From contig NZ_BMBA01000004.1 of NCBI RefSeq assembly GCF_017312485.1, forward strand, positions 1 to 64,000: a stretch of DNA of 64,000 bases, in the 5' to 3' direction. Shown here in pieces: positions 53,603 to 62,108 of this stretch. Position numbers and translations under genes: made by a program. The notes below the pieces were generated by a model. It saw only the letters and a list, made by a program, of their open reading frames with translations. It searched no databases and was not told the origin of the DNA. Each line of letters opens with the position of its first letter. Position 1 is the stretch's first letter. Origin of the DNA: Clostridium zeae. GTDB lineage: Bacteria; Bacillota; Clostridia; Clostridiales; Clostridiaceae.

Positions 53603-54664
53603 ATGACTAAGTTATTCTCAGAATTTAGTATTAAAGACTTAAAACTAAAGAATCGTATTGCTGTTCCTCCAATGGTAATCGGACTAGCCGAAGATGGATA
53701 TGTAACATCAGGAAATATACAGCGCTATAGAGAATTAGCAAAAGGTGGAGCAGGATTAATAATTCAAGAAGCTACTTGTGTTAACATAGATGGTAGATTA
53801 ATGGAAAAACAACTTGGAATATGGAACGATGATCAAATTGAAGGACTAAAAGAAATTGTTAATGCAGTTCATGAAGAAGGTAGTAAAATATTTATTCAAA
53901 TTCATCATGCAGGAGTAACTTCAATATCAGAAAATCCGATATGTCCAAGTGCTTATGAATATAAAGGCCCTTTTAGAACTGTTGTTGGCCGTGAGATGAC
54001 TATAGAAGATATAAAATCTATTCAAAAGGATTTTATTGAAGCTGCCTCAAGAGCTTATAAAGCTGGATACGATGGTATTGAACTTCATGGATGTCACGGC
54101 TACTTAATAAGCCAGTTCTTAAATAAAAATGTAAATAAGAGAACTGATGAATATGGTATTAATCCTGAAAAATTTGTACTAGAAATTATAAATGGAATTA
54201 GAAATGTTACTCCACAGGACTTTATTGTTGGAATTCGTTTAGCAGGTTTCGAACCAGCTCTAGAAGATGGATTACACTACGCTAAAATTCTAGATACTAA
54301 CGGTATAGACTTCCTTGATGTTTCTTTTGGTTTTATGAGCGAGCAGATTGTAAATATAGCTGAAGGATATAAATATGCTCACACTGTATATGCTGCAGAA
54401 AAAATAAAAGAAGTGGTTTCAGTTCCAGTATTTGCAGTTAACAGTATTAAATCTCCTGCACTAGCTGAAGAAATATTAAATGAAACTAAGGTAGACATAA
54501 TAGATATAGGTAGGGGTGTCCTTATAAACCCTAATTGGGCAAATGACGCTAAAGAAGGAAAAGATACTGGGGCTTGTTTAAGCTGTGCAAAATGTAAGTA
54601 TTTCGGCCAATCTCAAGTTTGCCCTGGAAAAGTTTTATTTGATAGAAATAAAGAAGCAAAATAA
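53603..54664 (+). CDS. Old Yellow Enzyme-family NADH:flavin oxidoreductase
   Basis: An FMN-dependent ene-reductase of 353 residues. The TIM barrel begins SIKDLKLKNRIAVPPM; the catalytic HGCHGYLISQFL (about 174-185) and KNVNKRTDEYG are family signatures. It reduces activated C=C bonds of enals and quinones. The C-terminus carries GACLSCAKCKYF then VCPGK, a CxxCxxC plus Cys arrangement that in 2,4-dienoyl-CoA-reductase-type relatives binds an iron-sulfur cluster; the following FAD/NAD domain of those enzymes is absent here. GTAGGAG lies before the ATG. A terminator follows. Confidence 0.88.
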   Translation: MTKLFSEFSIKDLKLKNRIAVPPMVIGLAEDGYVTSGNIQRYRELAKGGAGLIIQEATCVNIDGRLMEKQLGIWNDDQIEGLKEIVNAVHEEGSKIFIQIHHAGVTSISENPICPSAYEYKGPFRTVVGREMTIEDIKSIQKDFIEAASRAYKAGYDGIELHGCHGYLISQFLNKNVNKRTDEYGINPEKFVLEIINGIRNVTPQDFIVGIRLAGFEPALEDGLHYAKILDTNGIDFLDVSFGFMSEQIVNIAEGYKYAHTVYAAEKIKEVVSVPVFAVNSIKSPALAEEILNETKVDIIDIGRGVLINPNWANDAKEGKDTGACLSCAKCKYFGQSQVCPGKVLFDRNKEAK

Positions 54665-54676
54665 TACAATTAACTC

Positions 54677-54707
54677 AAAAAACTCTGCTAACATAGCAGA
54701 GTTTTTT
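54677..54707 (+). terminator. Terminator of the Old Yellow Enzyme gene
   Basis: AAAAACTCTGCT/AGCAGAGTTTTTT hairpin. Confidence 0.85.
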
Positions 54708-54788
54708 ATAAAAAGAAAATGATATAGATTATATCCTGTAATAGCTTTAAAATTAACTCAATGACCCATTAAGCTAATTGCTCCAACA

Positions 54789-55214
54789 TTATTCCTGTCC
54801 TGCAAACTGCTTTCCACACAGATCACTTAAAGCCTTTATAACTTTATTGTCATCGCCAATGTATTGTACTATAGAACTATTATTCTTATAAAAGTGAGGC
54901 TTTGACGCCCAGTCTATCATGTAATTACCTACTACATACCCATCCTTGCTAATTGATGCTTCATCTATCTCCATCAAATCAATATCTTTATAATCATAAA
55001 TAATTACATCTTCCTTACCAACTTCAATTGTTCTTTTGCTTCCTAAAAGCATATTTTTTTGACTATAAAAATCAAAGCTATAACTTACATTATTTAAATC
55101 CTTCTCAAGTTTACCTAAATCAATTGTTTTCTTCTTACTAAAACCCATATCACTAATTAAACTTCCGCAAAATATAATTAAAGTAATAAATAACACCATT
55201 TTAAAGTTTCTCAT
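54789..55214 (-). CDS. Exported hypothetical protein
   Basis: A protein of about 141 residues with a hydrophobic N-terminus (MVLFITLIIFCGSLI) that could be a signal peptide or membrane anchor; no clear lipobox (IIFC lacks the usual small residue). The rest is a compact beta-rich domain with Trp-Ala and Asp-rich segments. Function unknown. The ATG at 55214 is chosen because GGGGG lies eight bases upstream. Confidence 0.55.
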   Translation of the reverse strand: MRNFKMVLFITLIIFCGSLISDMGFSKKKTIDLGKLEKDLNNVSYSFDFYSQKNMLLGSKRTIEVGKEDVIIYDYKDIDLMEIDEASISKDGYVVGNYMIDWASKPHFYKNNSSIVQYIGDDNKVIKALSDLCGKQFAGQE

Positions 55215-55426
55215 TTTTTCATCCCCCTTATATTTATACAAATATATTTGGATAAGCTACAGAAGATACCTGTTCAATTATAAATTATACATATTATACT
55301 TTTGAGCACTAAAATTAGCCCTTATACAATTTCATTTTGTAATTGAAAATTTTTCCATATAATTATACACTATAAAAAAGGCTTTTTTTCAACTTATCGA
55401 AGTATATCTACTAGGAGGTGAGTTCT

Positions 55427-55666
55427 ATGAATAAACAAGTACGAATTTTTTTAACTTTCATTATTACTTTTCTTATTTCTTATCTAATAGTTGGATACAT
55501 AGCAAATAATGTTTTCGCTCAAATCCATTGGGATGAAAGTGCAACATTTCTTGACAAGCTTAAGGAGTATTATATAAGAACCTTTTCTATTAACATTATA
55601 CCTACTTTAATATTTGCAGCTATTTCTACTACTTTGTTAACGAAAAAAGCTAAAAGGATAATTTAA
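55427..55666 (+). CDS. Small membrane protein, two membrane segments
   Basis: A protein of about 79 residues with two hydrophobic segments (about 5-27 and 51-67) and a basic C-terminal tail KKAKR. No known family. The ATG at 55427 is chosen because AGGAGGTG lies six bases upstream; the GTG at 55418 is inside that site. A terminator follows directly. Confidence 0.6.
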   Translation: MNKQVRIFLTFIITFLISYLIVGYIANNVFAQIHWDESATFLDKLKEYYIRTFSINIIPTLIFAAISTTLLTKKAKRII

Positions 55667-55680
55667 TGATTGAACAGTAA

Positions 55681-55720
55681 AAAATCCACCTTTGTTATCA
55701 TTACTTAACAGGTGGATTTT
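55681..55720 (+). terminator. Terminator of the small membrane protein gene
   Basis: AAAATCCACCT pairs with AGGTGGATTTT, and T-rich sequence follows. Confidence 0.8.
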
Positions 55721-55840
55721 AATATATAAATTTATTTTTAAGGCTTTAAGTTATCAAATATATACGATATTATAATTTAGCTTCTGTTAGATAAATTGTT
55801 TTCATCTCAGCTTTCAAACACCAAAGATGTACAAAAGATA

Positions 55841-56518
55841 TTAACAATCAAGCATTGTCTTTCCTTCACCGCATAAACCTTCAAAATCTTTTGTAAATGC
55901 AGCTACTGCAGCTGTCACAGAATCCAGCTTTACTAAGCCTTCTATAACATCTGGAGCTACTGTTGCTGCTCCAACTCCGTATCTTGCAAGTTCTAAAACT
56001 TGTTGTGAATTTTTAAAGCTTGCTGCAAGAACTTCTGTCTTTAAGCCATTTTTCTTAAATATATCATGAATATCTTTTGCAACCTTTACTCCATCTGCAC
56101 CTAAGTTATCAATTCTGTTTACATAAGGAGCTGCGTAGTGAGCACCTGCTTTTCCAGCAAGATAAGCCTGCATTTGTGTGTAGATTGCTGTTGCTGTTAT
56201 ATTAGCACCTTCTGCTGCAAGAGCTTTTATTGCTTTTAAGCCTTCTCTAGATACTGGTATCTTTACATAGGTGTTAGTGCCTAATTCTTTTTGAATTCTA
56301 TGCGCCTCTTCAAGCATTCCTGCTGCTTCTAAAGAAACCACTTGAACATGTAGCTCTGCCTCTGTTCCAATAAATTCTCTAATTGCCTTTAATACTTCAT
56401 AAGGATTTTTGCCTTCCTTAGCTAATATTGAAGGATTAGTTGTAACCCCTTCTAATGGATAATACTCGTACATTTCCTTAATTTGATCTAAGTTTGCAAA
56501 GTCTATTATAAATTTCAT
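55841..56518 (-). CDS. fsa: Fructose-6-phosphate aldolase (FSA type)
   Basis: A class I aldolase of 225 residues in the same family as the transaldolase at 4140. Asp6 in IIDFAN, TTNPS at 26-30 and the Schiff-base Lys86 in VKIP are present. Residue 132 in APYVNRID is Tyr, the hallmark of E. coli FSA, where the true transaldolase has Phe. It would cleave fructose-6-phosphate to dihydroxyacetone and glyceraldehyde-3-phosphate, or act on a related donor. It is last in an operon with a glycyl radical enzyme and its activase; a similar neighbourhood (pflCD plus an fsa gene) exists in E. coli. GGAGGAATAAG lies before the ATG. Confidence 0.88.
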   Translation of the reverse strand: MKFIIDFANLDQIKEMYEYYPLEGVTTNPSILAKEGKNPYEVLKAIREFIGTEAELHVQVVSLEAAGMLEEAHRIQKELGTNTYVKIPVSREGLKAIKALAAEGANITATAIYTQMQAYLAGKAGAHYAAPYVNRIDNLGADGVKVAKDIHDIFKKNGLKTEVLAASFKNSQQVLELARYGVGAATVAPDVIEGLVKLDSVTAAVAAFTKDFEGLCGEGKTMLDC

Positions 56519-56640
56519 ATTCTTATTCCTCCATCAAATTTATTTGGTATTACTAAAATATTTCAGGTGCACTTTTTCTGTAGTACTTTACATATCTTAA
56601 CGAAGTACCAGATGTGTGGACACCTTAATTTAGTATCGTA

Positions 56641-59046
56641 TTAAAACTTTTGTTCTGTCCTACTTATTATATCATCTTGAGTAGTTGGGTCCAAGGTTAC
56701 AAATTGCGCACAGTATCCAGCAACCCTTACAATTATATCTCTATATTCTTCTGGGTTTTCCTTTGCATTCTTCAAAGTTTCAACAGATATTATATTAAAC
56801 TGTATATGCCAACCTTTTATAGCAATAAAGCTCTTTATTAACATAACAAACTTTTGGAAACCTACTTCGTTATTTATTAGATTTGGCGAAAATTTTACGT
56901 TTAATAATTGTCCACCAGTCATTAATATATTTGGAAGCTTTGACACTGTCTTTAGTACTGCAGTTGGTCCCTTAAAGTCTGTACCTTGAACTGGAGAACA
57001 CCCTTCTGCTGCTGGAGTCCATGCTTTTCTTCCATCTGGAGTTGCTCCTGTTACACATCCCATTGGAACATTTGATGATATTCCTGAAGTAGATAATCCG
57101 TAATTACCACCTATTGGACCTTTACCAAATCTAGTATTGTTGTATTTACTAATTTCTTTAATATAAGTTTTATAAACCTCTACAGCTATATTATCTGTAT
57201 AATCTTCATCATTACCGTACTTAGTTATATTCTCTAAAAGCCTTCTGATTCTTTCGCCTTCTTCACCTTCAAAGTCATTATTTAACACTTCTATAATCTG
57301 TTCTAGTGTAAGAAGTTTATCTTCATAAACTGCCTTTTTCAAAGCCGCAAAACTGTTAGCTGCATTTGCAAGTCCAACTTGGAGACCTGCTACTATATCA
57401 TAAACAGCTCCACCTTCTTTTGCTGTTTTGCATCGTTCAATACAATCATCAATCAAAGATGAACATAGTATATCTGGGAATTCTAGAAGATTGGTGTCTG
57501 CAACTTTATCTGAAACAATAGATAACTTTGTATAATATTCAATATTTTTCTCCCATGCTTTCCACAAGTCCTCATAAGTCTCAAAATCTTTTAGTGATCC
57601 ATTACCAGAAAGCATAGTATGTCCTGTTCTCTTATCATATCCATCATTTAAAGTAAGTTCAAAGGCTTTAATTAAATTTAAGAAGGTCATTCCAGTACAT
57701 CTATACCCCCATTTTCCCGGAACAGCTACTTCAACACATCCAACCATTGTGTAGTTAAATGCATCTTTATACTCTACACCTTTTGCAAGAAGTGCAGGAA
57801 TTATTATCTCATCGTTATGAAGAGCAGGCATTCCAAAACCAGTAGCAACTACTTCCGCACATTGTCTTATGAATTTTTCAGAAGTATTAGTGTGAACTCT
57901 CGCTGAAAGGTTTGGCTGAGTAAGTTTTGCTTCTCCAACACTTTCAAGAATTAAGAAACTTAAATCATTTACTGCATCTGAATAATCAGCATTTGAACCA
58001 CCTATAGTAACGTTTTGATAGGTTGGATAACCAGCACCATAACCTGAGTGTGAAGTGGATCTTATCTTTAATATTGAATAAAGCTTTATCCATAAACATT
58101 GTAATAATTCTTTAGCAAAATCTCTTGTAATAGTTCCATCTGCTATATCTTTTTTATAAAAAGTATACAGATATTGATCTGATCTTCCTAAGGATGCAGA
58201 GTGGCCGTTACTCTCAATTTGAATAACCAAGTGAATAAACCATACCATTTGAACAGCTTCATAAAAACTTGTTGGAGGTTCTGCTGGAACCCTTTCGCAT
58301 ACTTCAGCAATTTTTAAAAGCTCTGCTTTTCTGCTTTCATCTTCCTCAGATATACTTAACTCTTTTGCAAGCTTAGCATATCTTTTACCAAAGGCAATTA
58401 CACTTTTATTTGTTATAATTATAGATTCAAGAAATGCTTTTTCCTTTAGGGCATCATTTTCACTTATATCTATTCTCTTTAATCTTTCTTCAGCTTCTTT
58501 TATAATTCCATTAAGGCCAAGCTTAATAGCTTTTTCAAAATCTGGAACAATATGTCCATCACCTGAAGTCATGTTTCCTTCTCCATGTATAACCTTAACC
58601 TCAAAGCCTGTCTTAACCTCTTCAGGTACTACTGCCATACATTTATCTTTTAAGGTCTTGCCCTTCCAATACTTTGTTATTTCTAAAAGTTCGTCTTTAT
58701 GCTTTTCTGGAAGGTAAAAGTTGTCCCCATCTCTTTTATTGAAATTCCCTTTTTCTAAAAGCTCTTTTTCTATCCAATCCACTGCATACTCTGGAAATAC
58801 TGGAGCAGTTCTCTCTTCACAAGCTTGATTTCCTACTACTAGTTCACCAGCTTTAATATAAATGCTCATATTTTCTAAAATCTTTTCTACTGCTATAGCT
58901 CTCTTTATATAAACAGGCTGTGCCTCATTTTCCTTATATGCTTCAGTTATATATCTAGCTCTTTCTATACATACACTTGGTGTTTGAGAAAGTACTGACT
59001 CTCTAAGCTTCTTAATTCTTTCACTTTGAAGTACAAAATTTTTCAT
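56641..59046 (-). CDS. Glycyl radical enzyme, glycerol dehydratase/PflD type
   Basis: A glycyl radical enzyme of about 801 residues. The C-terminal radical motif is RVAGYCAQF with the radical on Gly777. The active-site cysteine is Cys437 in VGCVEVAVPGKWGY. There is a single catalytic Cys where pyruvate formate-lyases have two in a row, so it is not a classical PFL; it belongs with dehydratase/lyase types (glycerol or diol dehydratase, PflD). The substrate cannot be deduced. It needs the activase encoded just upstream. The ATG at 59046 is preferred because GGGGG lies nine bases before it and upstream in-frame ATGs lie closer to that site. Confidence 0.85.
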   Translation of the reverse strand: MKNFVLQSERIKKLRESVLSQTPSVCIERARYITEAYKENEAQPVYIKRAIAVEKILENMSIYIKAGELVVGNQACEERTAPVFPEYAVDWIEKELLEKGNFNKRDGDNFYLPEKHKDELLEITKYWKGKTLKDKCMAVVPEEVKTGFEVKVIHGEGNMTSGDGHIVPDFEKAIKLGLNGIIKEAEERLKRIDISENDALKEKAFLESIIITNKSVIAFGKRYAKLAKELSISEEDESRKAELLKIAEVCERVPAEPPTSFYEAVQMVWFIHLVIQIESNGHSASLGRSDQYLYTFYKKDIADGTITRDFAKELLQCLWIKLYSILKIRSTSHSGYGAGYPTYQNVTIGGSNADYSDAVNDLSFLILESVGEAKLTQPNLSARVHTNTSEKFIRQCAEVVATGFGMPALHNDEIIIPALLAKGVEYKDAFNYTMVGCVEVAVPGKWGYRCTGMTFLNLIKAFELTLNDGYDKRTGHTMLSGNGSLKDFETYEDLWKAWEKNIEYYTKLSIVSDKVADTNLLEFPDILCSSLIDDCIERCKTAKEGGAVYDIVAGLQVGLANAANSFAALKKAVYEDKLLTLEQIIEVLNNDFEGEEGERIRRLLENITKYGNDEDYTDNIAVEVYKTYIKEISKYNNTRFGKGPIGGNYGLSTSGISSNVPMGCVTGATPDGRKAWTPAAEGCSPVQGTDFKGPTAVLKTVSKLPNILMTGGQLLNVKFSPNLINNEVGFQKFVMLIKSFIAIKGWHIQFNIISVETLKNAKENPEEYRDIIVRVAGYCAQFVTLDPTTQDDIISRTEQKF

Positions 59047-59051
59047 AATCA

Positions 59052-59954
59052 TTATCCCCCTATAATACATTTTATTGATGAATTTTCTACAAGCTTCTTT
59101 AAACTTTCTAAATACTCAGGTTCATGCTTTTTTATAGCTATTAATTTATAATCTTTTTTAAGTCTTCTGTATTTGTCTAAGCCTAAGGTGTGATACGGAA
59201 GAATATGAATCTCCCTAATGCCATTAGCGTTAGCTATCTCAATAGTATTTTTAATATTCTCCTCATCGTCATTGAGCCCTGGAATTAAAGGTATTCTTAT
59301 AATAATTTCTTTACCAAGCTTCGATAATTTGCTTAAGTTTTCCTGTATCAAAGCATTTCCAACTCCTGTAAGGTCTTTATGAATTACATCATTTGCATGT
59401 TTTATATCAAAAAGAATAAGATCTGTGTAGTCACTCAATTCCTTAAGCTTTTCAAAGCTCCCATAACCGGTAGTTTCTATTGCAGTGTGTATGCATTCGT
59501 CTTTGCAAAGTTTAAACAGATTAATTGCAAAATCAACATTCATGAGAACTTCTCCACCAGACACTGTTACTCCACCACCAGATTGTCTATAAAATAAAAC
59601 ATCCTTTGATACTTCCTTAAACACATCCTCTACTTCCATGTTCTTTCCCACTAGTTTAAGAGAATTTGTAGGGCACGCATCTGTGCATTTCCCGCAAGCT
59701 ATACATTTATTCCTATCTATTACTATTCCTTGATCCTCAGAACTTAAAGCATCATATTCGCATACTTGTATACATTTTTTACACAAAGCACAAGTTGAAT
59801 TATTATAATAAAGTTCATTTTCTTTTCTTTGAGTTTCAGGATTGCTGCACCATAAGCATTTCAATGGGCATCCTTTTAAAAACACAACAGTTCTAATTCC
59901 TGGGCCATCATGAACTGCATAATGCTCAATTTCACACACGGTTGTTTTTATCAT
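59052..59954 (-). CDS. Glycyl radical enzyme activase (PflC type)
   Basis: A radical SAM activase of about 300 residues. The N-terminal cluster motif is CPLKCLWC (CxxxCxxC, about 29-36). An inserted pair of ferredoxin-type motifs (CALCKKC...C and CIACGKCTDAC, about 52-95) binds two further 4Fe-4S clusters, as in dehydratase activases. GGGVTVSGGE is the SAM-binding motif. It generates the glycyl radical on the enzyme encoded five bases downstream. AGGGGG lies ten bases before the ATG at 59954. Confidence 0.92.
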   Translation of the reverse strand: MIKTTVCEIEHYAVHDGPGIRTVVFLKGCPLKCLWCSNPETQRKENELYYNNSTCALCKKCIQVCEYDALSSEDQGIVIDRNKCIACGKCTDACPTNSLKLVGKNMEVEDVFKEVSKDVLFYRQSGGGVTVSGGEVLMNVDFAINLFKLCKDECIHTAIETTGYGSFEKLKELSDYTDLILFDIKHANDVIHKDLTGVGNALIQENLSKLSKLGKEIIIRIPLIPGLNDDEENIKNTIEIANANGIREIHILPYHTLGLDKYRRLKKDYKLIAIKKHEPEYLESLKKLVENSSIKCIIGG

Positions 59955-60003
59955 AATAGTAAATCCCCCTCTCACTGATTTTTGGTAAAAACATAGCTAT
60001 GCA

Positions 60004-60060
60004 AACTGTTTAAAACAGTTGTAATATCGTTATTATTTATTATTATTTGTTATTGTTTAA
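60004..60060 (-). promoter_or_regulatory. Putative operators in the leader of the glycyl radical operon
   Basis: AACTGTTTAAAACAGTT (60004-60020) is a palindrome with perfect 8-base arms. Beside it, at 60030-60060, an AT-rich tract of repeated TTATTAT/TTGTTATT elements starts at the transcription start. A related tract (ATTATCATTTGTTATTATTT) lies at 60179-60200, upstream of the promoter. Repeated A/T-rich motifs like these are used by DeoR-type repressors, among others; the identification is inferred. Confidence 0.5.
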
Positions 60061-60064
60061 TTTC

Positions 60065-60093
60065 ATTTTATATTATTACAATACGATAGTCAA
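60065..60093 (-). promoter_or_regulatory. Promoter of the glycyl radical operon
   Basis: On the minus strand TTGACT (60088-60093), a 17-base spacer and TAAAAT (60065-60070). It lies about 110 bases upstream of the activase start. Confidence 0.7.
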
Positions 60094-60255
60094 TAATACT
60101 TTTATAAAAAATTCTTCCTTAATGTTAAGTTTTAATCGTTTTCTTTATATATAGTGCCATATAAAGACTTGTTTTTATTTATTATCATTTGTTATTATTT
60201 ATCACCATTATTTTAATATGATAGATTCTTTTATTTAGGCTATGTTTAAGAGTAT

Positions 60256-60309
60256 TGTTGAAATTAAGTGGTCATAAAACATCGGATGTATAACCACTTA
60301 ATTTCAGCA
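60256..60309. repeat. Interspersed palindromic repeat family B, copy 2
   Basis: GTTGAAATTAAGTGGTCATA and TATAACCACTTAATTTCAGC with the loop around ATCGGATG. It is the same element as 25431-25482 in opposite orientation and differs at only a few bases. It lies in the gap 59955-60423, between the two catabolic operons; apart from the promoter and this repeat, no gene is seen in that gap. Confidence 0.75.
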
Positions 60310-60356
60310 CGGTGCTTTAACATCGCCTTTATTTAAAATAAACAGTAAATAAAAAC

Positions 60357-60390
60357 AAACCATCATAATTACAAAAAATTATGATGGTTT
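60357..60390 (-). terminator. Terminator of the KDG operon
   Basis: AAACCATCATAATT and AATTATGATGGTTT form a perfect 14-base stem; on the minus strand GTTTTTA follows. Confidence 0.85.
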
Positions 60391-60423
60391 ATTAAAAAAT
60401 TCATACTTAAGCTCATAAATAAA

Positions 60424-61428
60424 CTAACGATCTATTCTACTTATTCCCTTGTCCATTAAACCTTCTATATCTATCCTTGAGACCAGATTAGCATCACCAT
60501 GTATGCTATGTTTCAAAACTGAAGCACAAGTAGCAAATTCAGCAGCATACTCAGGTGCTTTATCATTTAATATGCAGTAAAGCATACCTGCAGTTAATGC
60601 ATCTCCACCACCAACTCTATCTACTATATCATCAATTGTATGAACATTTGATGAGTATAGCACTTTATTAGTATAGTAGTTACATTGTAGTGTATTGACT
60701 GACACCGACTTCATTTCCCTAACTGAAGAGAAGAAATGTTTTATATTTGGATATCTCTCAGTGATTTCATCATAGTAATACTTTAATTTCTCATACTTAT
60801 CTTTGTATTCGCAGTTCATGTTCAAAATATTTTCTGCATCTAATATTCCAGCAGACAATATATTAATATAAGGTAATACCTCAAAGGTTGCTTTACTTGC
60901 TTCCTCTAAACTCCAAAGCTTAGCTCTATAATTAGAATCATAGCTTACTAATATATTATTTTCCTTGCAGTGTTTTAATATTTCCAAGGTTAACTTTCTT
61001 ATTTCCTCTGAAAGAGCTAAGGTTATGCCTGAAAAATGAAATACATCCACATCTTTTAAGGCTGCTTTAATATCTAATTCCCCAAACTTTATATTACTAA
61101 AAGCTGAATTACTGCGATCATATATAACCTTTGAGTTTCTGTTTCCACTTCCTACTTCTAAAAAATATATACCGGTCCTATCTTTTCCCTTAGAAACAAA
61201 ACTGGTTTCAACTCTATGACTATTTAGATAATTTATGATTGCATCCCCTATAGAATCATCTGAAACTTTAGATATATACCTTGAAGCTACTCCAAGTTTA
61301 GATAATGAAATAAGTACATTTGCTTCTCCTCCACCATAATGCACATTGAAGGAATTAGAATTTGTAATCATCATACCTTTGTTTGTAGATAATCTCAGCA
61401 TTATCTCTCCAAAACCAGCTACTCTCAT
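60424..61428 (-). CDS. kdgK: PfkB-family sugar kinase, 2-keto-3-deoxygluconate kinase
   Basis: A ribokinase-family kinase of 334 residues. The N-terminus reads FGEIMLRLSTNKG and NVHYGGGEANVLISLSKLG, typical of KDG kinases. The catalytic Asp lies in DRVGGGDALTAG near residue 257-268. It phosphorylates 2-keto-3-deoxygluconate to KDPG. Its ATG lies four bases past the stop of the KDPG aldolase gene, so the pair is tightly coupled. It is the last gene of the operon. Confidence 0.88.
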   Translation of the reverse strand: MRVAGFGEIMLRLSTNKGMMITNSNSFNVHYGGGEANVLISLSKLGVASRYISKVSDDSIGDAIINYLNSHRVETSFVSKGKDRTGIYFLEVGSGNRNSKVIYDRSNSAFSNIKFGELDIKAALKDVDVFHFSGITLALSEEIRKLTLEILKHCKENNILVSYDSNYRAKLWSLEEASKATFEVLPYINILSAGILDAENILNMNCEYKDKYEKLKYYYDEITERYPNIKHFFSSVREMKSVSVNTLQCNYYTNKVLYSSNVHTIDDIVDRVGGGDALTAGMLYCILNDKAPEYAAEFATCASVLKHSIHGDANLVSRIDIEGLMDKGISRIDR

Positions 61429-61432
61429 ATAA

Positions 61433-62077
61433 CTAACCTCTCACCTCATTGAACTTATCTACATATCTACTGCAAAGCTCAGTTATTTCATCAAACTTAC
61501 CATCTTCACCAAGCTTATTTAATTCTCCACCTATACCAACTAAATCAACACCGGATTTCTTCCATACATCTATGTTTTCTAAATTTACTCCACCTGTTAC
61601 CATTATATTAGCGTATGGCAGTGGTCCTTTTATTGCTCCAATATATGATGGTCCAAAAGCATTACCCGGGAATACTTTTACTACATCCACGCCAATTTCA
61701 TGAGCTTTAACTATTTCATTTATTGTCATAACTCCTGGTATATATGGAACCTTATATCTATTGCAAAGTCTTGCTGTTTCTTCATTAAAGGATGGAGAAA
61801 CGATGTATTTTGCTCCTGATAAAATTGCAAGTCTTGCTGTTTCTGGATCTAAAACTGTTCCAGCACCTACAACCACTTCATCATCATTTTCATATTTATC
61901 AGATAGTTCTTTTATGATATCATTAGCAAATTTATTGGTATAGGTTACTTCTATAGCTTTAACGTTTCCTTTAATACAAGCTTCTGATATACTTACTCCA
62001 ACTTCTTTCGTATTACCACGAACTACTGCAACAACTCCACACTTCTCTAATGCTTTTAATACTTTAATCTTAATCAT
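61433..62077 (-). CDS. eda: KDPG aldolase (2-keto-3-deoxy-6-phosphogluconate aldolase)
   Basis: A class I aldolase of 214 residues. The N-terminal GVVAVVRGN (about 14-22), the E in AIEVTYTN (about 42-49) and the Schiff-base Lys in VVKVFPGNAFG (about 135-145) are all present. It cleaves KDPG to pyruvate and glyceraldehyde-3-phosphate. It follows the dehydratase gene by 31 bases and precedes the KDG kinase gene. Confidence 0.9.
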   Translation of the reverse strand: MIKIKVLKALEKCGVVAVVRGNTKEVGVSISEACIKGNVKAIEVTYTNKFANDIIKELSDKYENDDEVVVGAGTVLDPETARLAILSGAKYIVSPSFNEETARLCNRYKVPYIPGVMTINEIVKAHEIGVDVVKVFPGNAFGPSYIGAIKGPLPYANIMVTGGVNLENIDVWKKSGVDLVGIGGELNKLGEDGKFDEITELCSRYVDKFNEVRG

Positions 62078-62108
62078 ATCTTCAACTCCATCTTAATATA
62101 TATTATCT

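Noticed and set aside
56641-59046. Pyruvate formate-lyase
   Set aside because: The active site has a single catalytic cysteine (GCVEV) rather than the double cysteine of PFL.
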